Of a stretch of DNA of 64,000 bases, positions 60,258 through 64,000 are shown in pieces. Source of the DNA: DASVAL01 sp035649575. Its GTDB lineage: Bacteria > Planctomycetota > UBA1135 > UBA2386. The notes under the pieces are model-generated. The model ran no database searches. It had not been told where the DNA came from and saw only the letters and a program-made list of their open reading frames with translations. Each line of letters starts with the position of its first letter. Within the stretch, counting starts at the first letter, position 1. A program made the translations under genes and the position numbers. The stretch lies in contig DASRJH010000297.1 of NCBI GenBank assembly GCA_035649575.1, positions 25,438-89,437 of the forward strand. Reading direction: 5' to 3'.

Positions 60258-60565
60258 TCCGAGCACCGCGCCCGTGAGTGCGTCGGGTCGGGCGCGTTCC
60301 ACCTCACGGGGATGCTGCAGTCCGTGCGCGGTCAAGTTGGAAACCGCTTGACTGTTTTCCGGAAGCCATCAAGATGCGCGCAGCGCTCACTACTTATCCG
60401 GTAATGCCGGATCCAAGGATGGCCGGAACACAACGACAAGAATCGACGCAAGTTCGCTCAAAAGATACTGTTATGCGGACTTCGCCTGCTGTCAAAATTC
60501 CTGTTCAGCGCAACCGTGATCCGCAGCTCCAGAGCGCCGTGCTCCCTCGCCCCCGGGACTCCGGA
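60258..60565. other. 308-bp region upstream of the glycosidase gene
   Basis: The frame of the downstream glycosidase stays open here, but the translation looks non-homologous. The part from about 60340 to 60540 is less GC-rich than the surroundings. TTGACT at 60348-60353 is a good -35 hexamer and GATACT at 60464-60469 a possible -10, but they do not pair. I take it as a promoter-bearing leader. Confidence 0.45.
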
Positions 60566-62698
60566 ATGAATCAGAAGAAAAAGTATGCGCTGGCCGGTGG
60601 CGGCTACTGCCTCTACGCGCCGCGCTTCCCACGCTTCCTCGAGACGTTGGGGTTCGCGGACGAAGCGAACATCGCGAGCGCAGTCGTGCCGTCAGTGTTC
60701 TTCATGGCGCTGCTCGAGCAGGGCAAGCCGATCGCGCTGCACTTCCGCCAGGTCGAGCACGAGCAGGGCCGCGCCACGTTGTCGTTCGACGAACCAGGCG
60801 GCCTGAAGGTCGTCGAACGTCGCTTCGTGAGCCACGACGACCGGTTCGTCTCCGAGCTCGAGCTCGCGAACACCGGCAAGGCCGATCGCGAGATCACGGT
60901 TGTGATGTGGACGGTCACGGATCCCGAGGGCGAACCTGTCTCGCTCGAGGGCGACAGTTTCCGCATCCGGCGCATGCTCAAGATCGGCGACTCCCCCGAA
61001 GTGCCGGCGGACATCCACTACTCGAGTCCGCTCAGCAAGGGCGCGCGCTGTCTGCAGGGTTTCTTCGCGGAGGGCGGCAGCGATCGCCCGGACTTCGAGG
61101 AGACGCCGTGGTTCGAGATGGATGCGATGCCGACGCCGCGCGCGAAGCGCCCGATGGAGAAGCCGAGCCCCATCATTCCGGGCTCGCGCGTCTACGCGGG
61201 GCTGTTCCGGCCAGTGCCGCTGAAGGCCGGCTCGAAGGCGATGCACCGCTTCGAGGCCAACGTCGTGTTCAAGGGCAAGGGCGTGAACTTCCGCGCGCGC
61301 CGACCCGACGCCAAGGACGAGAACGGCTGGCACGCGTTCTGGGACAAGGCGCCGCGCTTCCACTGCGACAACAAGGAGCTCGAACGCGTGGTGCGCCACC
61401 GCTTCGAGCTGTTGTGCGTGCTGCGCCAACCGCATGGCGCCGGCCTCTACTCTGCTGCCGCGGTCTGCGAAGGCAATGGTGCGTTCCACCAGCCTTCGGC
61501 CTTCAGCTCGCCCTCGATCATGCGCGAGGCGCGCTGGCTGCAGGACCCGACGCTGGCGCGCGGTTGTCTCAAGGTGTTCTTCGAGAACGTGCACCACAAC
61601 GGGCAGGTGCCGGGCCGCGTCTACATGAGCGGCCTCAACGTCAGCGACTTCTATCACGCCGACTGGGGCGGCGGCTTCGAGGCGCTCGACGCGATCCATC
61701 CCGACAAGGCCACGAAGAAGGCCGTGCTGATGGCGATGCAGCGCTACGTGAAGTGGCTCGCCAACAACCGCGATCCAGAGGGCAGCGGCCTGACGGACAT
61801 CGTGAATCACTTCGAGGCCGGTCAGGAGTTCTCGCGCCGCTACACGGTGATCGACGACAAGGCCGACCGCGCGATCGAGTTCACCGAACAGTTCCGGCTC
61901 AAGGGCATCGACGCCTCGGTGTTCCGCTACCGGATGGTGAAGTGGCTCTACAAGGTCGCCGAGGAGATCCAGGAGAAGGCGATGGCGAACCGCTTCCAGG
62001 CGGAGGCCGAGGTCATCCTGGACACGATCCGCAAGAAGATGTGGGACGAGAAGGCGGGGCTCTTCATGGACCTCGACCCCGACAACCGCCGCAAGACGAA
62101 CGTCAAGGCGGCCGTCGGGTTCTACCCGCTCGCGACCGACATCCCGAACCAGAAGCAGGTCGACCGCATGCTCGACACGCTGTCGGACCGCGAGGAGTTC
62201 TGGACCAAGTTCCCGGTGCCCAGCATCGCGATGAGCGATTCGACGTTCGACGCGACGGGGCGCTGGAAGGGCACGCGCAAGGGCTGCCCGTGGAACGGAC
62301 GCGTCTGGCCGATGATCAACACGCACATCCTCGAGGGCCTCACGTATTGGGCCGAACGCGGCAACAAGCGCGCGCAGAAGCTTGCGGTCGAACTGCTCAA
62401 GAAGACCGTGACGATGATGAGCGGCGCGACCGAGGGCAGCAGCGTCGCGAACTCGTTCGAGCACTACCACCCCGAGACGGGCATCGGCTCGCGCTACCGC
62501 GGCGTCGACCTCTACCTCCACTCGTTCATGCTCGACAACATCTTCCGCATCGCCTGCGGCTTCGCGGTCCGCTACGGCGAGGTGCAGGACGATCCGATCG
62601 GCGACCCGGTCGACTTCAGGCTCACGGGCATGCCGCTCGGCAACAAGGTCTACGACGTCGACCGCAAGAACGGGCGGTTGCGCGTGCAGCAGCAGTAG
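60566..62698 (+). CDS. MGH1/GH63-like alpha-glycosidase
   Basis: The 710-residue protein has an N-terminal beta-sandwich part (about 1-240) and then an alpha/alpha-barrel region with GRVYMSGLNVSDFYHADWGG, GLTDIVNHFEAGQEFSRRYT, GFYPLATDIPNQKQVDRML and GCPWNGRVWPMINTHILEGL. These match MGH1-like (mannosylglycerate hydrolase) and amylo-alpha-1,6-glucosidase-type toroids. The substrate could be glycogen-like or a compatible-solute glycoside. I start at the ATG at 60566 (MNQKKKYALAGGGYC); upstream starts in the same frame have no supporting similarity. No signal peptide is seen, so it is likely cytosolic. Confidence 0.78.
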   Translation: MNQKKKYALAGGGYCLYAPRFPRFLETLGFADEANIASAVVPSVFFMALLEQGKPIALHFRQVEHEQGRATLSFDEPGGLKVVERRFVSHDDRFVSELELANTGKADREITVVMWTVTDPEGEPVSLEGDSFRIRRMLKIGDSPEVPADIHYSSPLSKGARCLQGFFAEGGSDRPDFEETPWFEMDAMPTPRAKRPMEKPSPIIPGSRVYAGLFRPVPLKAGSKAMHRFEANVVFKGKGVNFRARRPDAKDENGWHAFWDKAPRFHCDNKELERVVRHRFELLCVLRQPHGAGLYSAAAVCEGNGAFHQPSAFSSPSIMREARWLQDPTLARGCLKVFFENVHHNGQVPGRVYMSGLNVSDFYHADWGGGFEALDAIHPDKATKKAVLMAMQRYVKWLANNRDPEGSGLTDIVNHFEAGQEFSRRYTVIDDKADRAIEFTEQFRLKGIDASVFRYRMVKWLYKVAEEIQEKAMANRFQAEAEVILDTIRKKMWDEKAGLFMDLDPDNRRKTNVKAAVGFYPLATDIPNQKQVDRMLDTLSDREEFWTKFPVPSIAMSDSTFDATGRWKGTRKGCPWNGRVWPMINTHILEGLTYWAERGNKRAQKLAVELLKKTVTMMSGATEGSSVANSFEHYHPETGIGSRYRGVDLYLHSFMLDNIFRIACGFAVRYGEVQDDPIGDPVDFRLTGMPLGNKVYDVDRKNGRLRVQQQ

Positions 62699-62740
62699 CC
62701 ACAGCGCCGCGGCGCCTGCTGGTTGGTATCGTGCCCGCCA

Positions 62741-63673
62741 GTGACGACCCTCGCCGACATCCGCGCTGCTGCGGTGCGCATCCGCGGCCACGTGCATCGC
62801 ACTCCGGTCCTGACCTCCGCGACGCTCGACGCCGAGCTCGGCGCGAGGGTTTTCGCGAAGTGCGAGAACCTGCAGAAGGTCGGTGCCTTCAAGGCGCGCG
62901 GCGCCTGCAACGCCGTGTTCGCGCTCGACGACGCAGGCAGCAAGCGCGGCGTCATCACGCACAGCAGCGGCAACCACGGCGCGGCGCTCGCCTATGCGGC
63001 GCAAAAGCGCGGCATCCCGTGCACGGTCGTGATGCCCGACAACGCACCGGACGTCAAGGTCGCGGCCGTGCGCGGCTATGGCGCAGAGATCCGGCTCTGC
63101 AAGGCGGCCGAACGCGACGCGGTGTGCGCCGCCCTGCAGCAAGAACGGGGCGCCGTGATGGTGCATCCGTTCGAGAACCCGTTCGTCATCGCGGGGCAGG
63201 GCACGGCGGCGCTCGAGCTGCTCGAGGACGTTCCGGACCTCGACGTCGTGATCACGCCGGTCGGCGGCGGCGGGCTCTGTGCGGGCACCGCGGTCGTCGT
63301 GCGTGCTTTGCTGCCCGGCGCGTGGATGCTCGGCGCCGAACCGAAGGCCGTCGACGACGCTGCGCGTTCGATGTTGACCGGCGTGCGCCAGCCGCGCGTC
63401 GACGGCGCGAAGTCGTGGGGGGACGGCCTCATGACGGGACTCGGCGAACCCAACTTCAACCTACTGCGGCAGCACGGAGTGCGCATCGTCACCGTCGACG
63501 AGGCGGCGATCGTCGCAGCGGCGCGGTTCTTCCTCCAACGCATGAAGATCGTCGTCGAACCGAGTGCGGCGACCGTGCTCGCGGCGCTTTGCGCCATCGC
63601 ACCCGAGCTGCGCGGCAAGCGCATCGGCATGGTGCTGAGCGGCGGCAACACGGACTTCGCGTGGCTTGTCTGA
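62741..63673 (+). CDS. Threonine dehydratase/serine racemase-like PLP enzyme
   Basis: The 310-residue fold-type II PLP enzyme matches catabolic threonine/serine dehydratase and serine racemase. KVGAFKARGA at residues 46-55 holds the PLP Lys51, THSSGNHGAALAYAA near residue 75 binds the substrate carboxylate, and GGGGLCAG near residue 177 the cofactor phosphate. No ACT domain is present. The GTG at 62741 gives the usual N-terminus. A perfect palindrome covers its stop and a hairpin element follows. Confidence 0.9.
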   Translation: MTTLADIRAAAVRIRGHVHRTPVLTSATLDAELGARVFAKCENLQKVGAFKARGACNAVFALDDAGSKRGVITHSSGNHGAALAYAAQKRGIPCTVVMPDNAPDVKVAAVRGYGAEIRLCKAAERDAVCAALQQERGAVMVHPFENPFVIAGQGTAALELLEDVPDLDVVITPVGGGGLCAGTAVVVRALLPGAWMLGAEPKAVDDAARSMLTGVRQPRVDGAKSWGDGLMTGLGEPNFNLLRQHGVRIVTVDEAAIVAAARFFLQRMKIVVEPSAATVLAALCAIAPELRGKRIGMVLSGGNTDFAWLV

Positions 63674-63697
63674 GCCTGCTCGCCGGCGAGCAGGCTC
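63672..63697 (+). terminator. Perfect 26-bp palindrome at the dehydratase stop
   Basis: GAGCCTGCTCGCC is followed directly by its reverse complement, 13 bp each arm, starting inside the stop codon. It could act as a terminator stem, although the loop would open a few pairs and there is no T-tract. Confidence 0.5.
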
Positions 63698-63727
63698 GGG
63701 CAAGCTACGCGTCAGAGCATTGCTGCC

Positions 63728-63787
63728 GACGCCGCAACGCGGGGCAACGACAAATGCGAATCACGCAGCCAGACCCGTTGCGGCGTC
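63728..63787 (+). repeat. Dispersed hairpin element, copy 4
   Basis: Left arm 63728-63744 (GACGCCGCAACGCGGGG), a 28-nt loop, right arm 63773-63787 (ACCCGTTGCGGCGTC). The right arm has changed in its upper half, so pairing shifts by the loss of the AC bulge. It overlaps the stop of the minus-strand gene by two bases. Confidence 0.88.
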
Positions 63788-64000
63788 ACAGAGGGAACCA
63801 CGTGCCGAGCCAGACCAGGACACCCGCGACCGCCGGCATCACGAGTACGCGCAGGACCTCGACCATGCTGGCGGGCTCGAAGCAGCCATTGCCTCCGGCG
63901 CTCGGGCTGCCTGGAATCGTGTCGAGCAGCACTGCTGCCTGGCTGACCGGGTCGTAGAGCACCGGTTCGGTCGAATGCTCGAGCAGATTCTGGTGACGAT
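63786..64000 (-). CDS. 3' end of an unrecognised membrane-associated protein
   Basis: The minus strand is open from the window edge to a TGA at 63786-63788, giving 71 codons. The piece includes YDPVSQAAVLLDTIPGSPSA, a Gly/Cys patch and a C-terminal hydrophobic helix (VLRVLVMPAVAGVLVWLG). The gene start lies beyond 64000. I do not recognise the family. Confidence 0.6.
   Translation of the reverse strand, partial: RHQNLLEHSTEPVLYDPVSQAAVLLDTIPGSPSAGGNGCFEPASMVEVLRVLVMPAVAGVLVWLGTWFPL

Noticed and set aside
60278..60565. N-terminal extension of the glycosidase
   Set aside because: The extra residues lack similarity and lie in a lower-GC stretch with promoter-like hexamers; the ATG at 60566 is better.

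Overview
The window is a 64 kb stretch of a high-GC bacterial chromosome, densely packed and purely chromosomal in character. I see no phage, plasmid, insertion-sequence or CRISPR module. Kdo and LPS-export genes (kdsD, kdsC, an LptC/OstA-type protein, LptD) plus an outer-membrane barrel show a Gram-negative envelope. Bacillithiol genes (bshA, bshB1, bshC), many GTG starts, and secreted proteins of unusual architecture fit a member of the Planctomycetota or a relative. That assignment is an inference from gene content; no rRNA gene is present to confirm it.

Layout. 1-1075: a split NAD(P) transhydrogenase alpha subunit leaving the window. 1163-8205: pyrF, bshC, bshB1, a ParA-type ATPase, a degenerate GHKL-like protein, bshA and a cysteine desulfurase. 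8206-14722: the replication-start neighbourhood dnaA, dnaN, a DciA/DUF721 gene and gyrB, with a duplicated structured repeat and candidate DnaA boxes, so probably at or near oriC. 14725-17714: an MCE lipid-transport protein with a dead HtrA-like domain, and a fused MlaF-MlaE transporter. 17780-22698: a stand-alone GspE N-domain protein, a TatA-like protein, a large membrane protein and ettA. 22779-30916: a DUF481 barrel, then the minus-strand operon kdsD-kdsC-lptC/ostA-lptD. 30963-37114: lipid kinase, short-chain dehydrogenase, an unrecognised 517-residue protein, a HIT-superfamily-like protein, fmt and a TIM-barrel sugar isomerase-like protein. 37188-40581: two small proteins (one HPt), a LeuA-like synthase and aspartate kinase. 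40578-44193: signal peptidase I with a very large insertion, a CPBP protease and a secreted sugar-binding-like protein, all translationally coupled. 44310-50858: an AT-hook-like small protein, a class IV aminotransferase, purF, a GT2 glycosyltransferase, an O-methyltransferase, pyrE, and a nucleotidyltransferase-nitroreductase fusion. 50978-60257: a secreted alpha/beta hydrolase, a FabD-like acyltransferase with a fused E1 alpha/beta dehydrogenase, a pilin-like membrane protein, an orphan DNA methyltransferase, an acyl-CoA ligase and a TruC/RluA-type pseudouridine synthase. 60566-64000: an MGH1-like glycosidase, a threonine dehydratase/serine racemase homologue, and the 3' end of an unrecognised minus-strand gene.

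Two features recur. First, neighbouring genes are joined by 4-base overlaps of the form NTGA, in which the start codon of the downstream gene shares bases with the stop codon of the upstream one; I count eleven, and they settle several start codons. Second, a dispersed hairpin element of about 60 bp occurs four times, always just after a plus-strand gene. Its arms covary and its loop is exactly 28 nt in every copy. One copy lies inside a 107-bp tandem duplication that includes the last codons of dnaA. I consider this element, the MCE/pseudo-HtrA fusion and the E1-acyltransferase pair the most promising leads.
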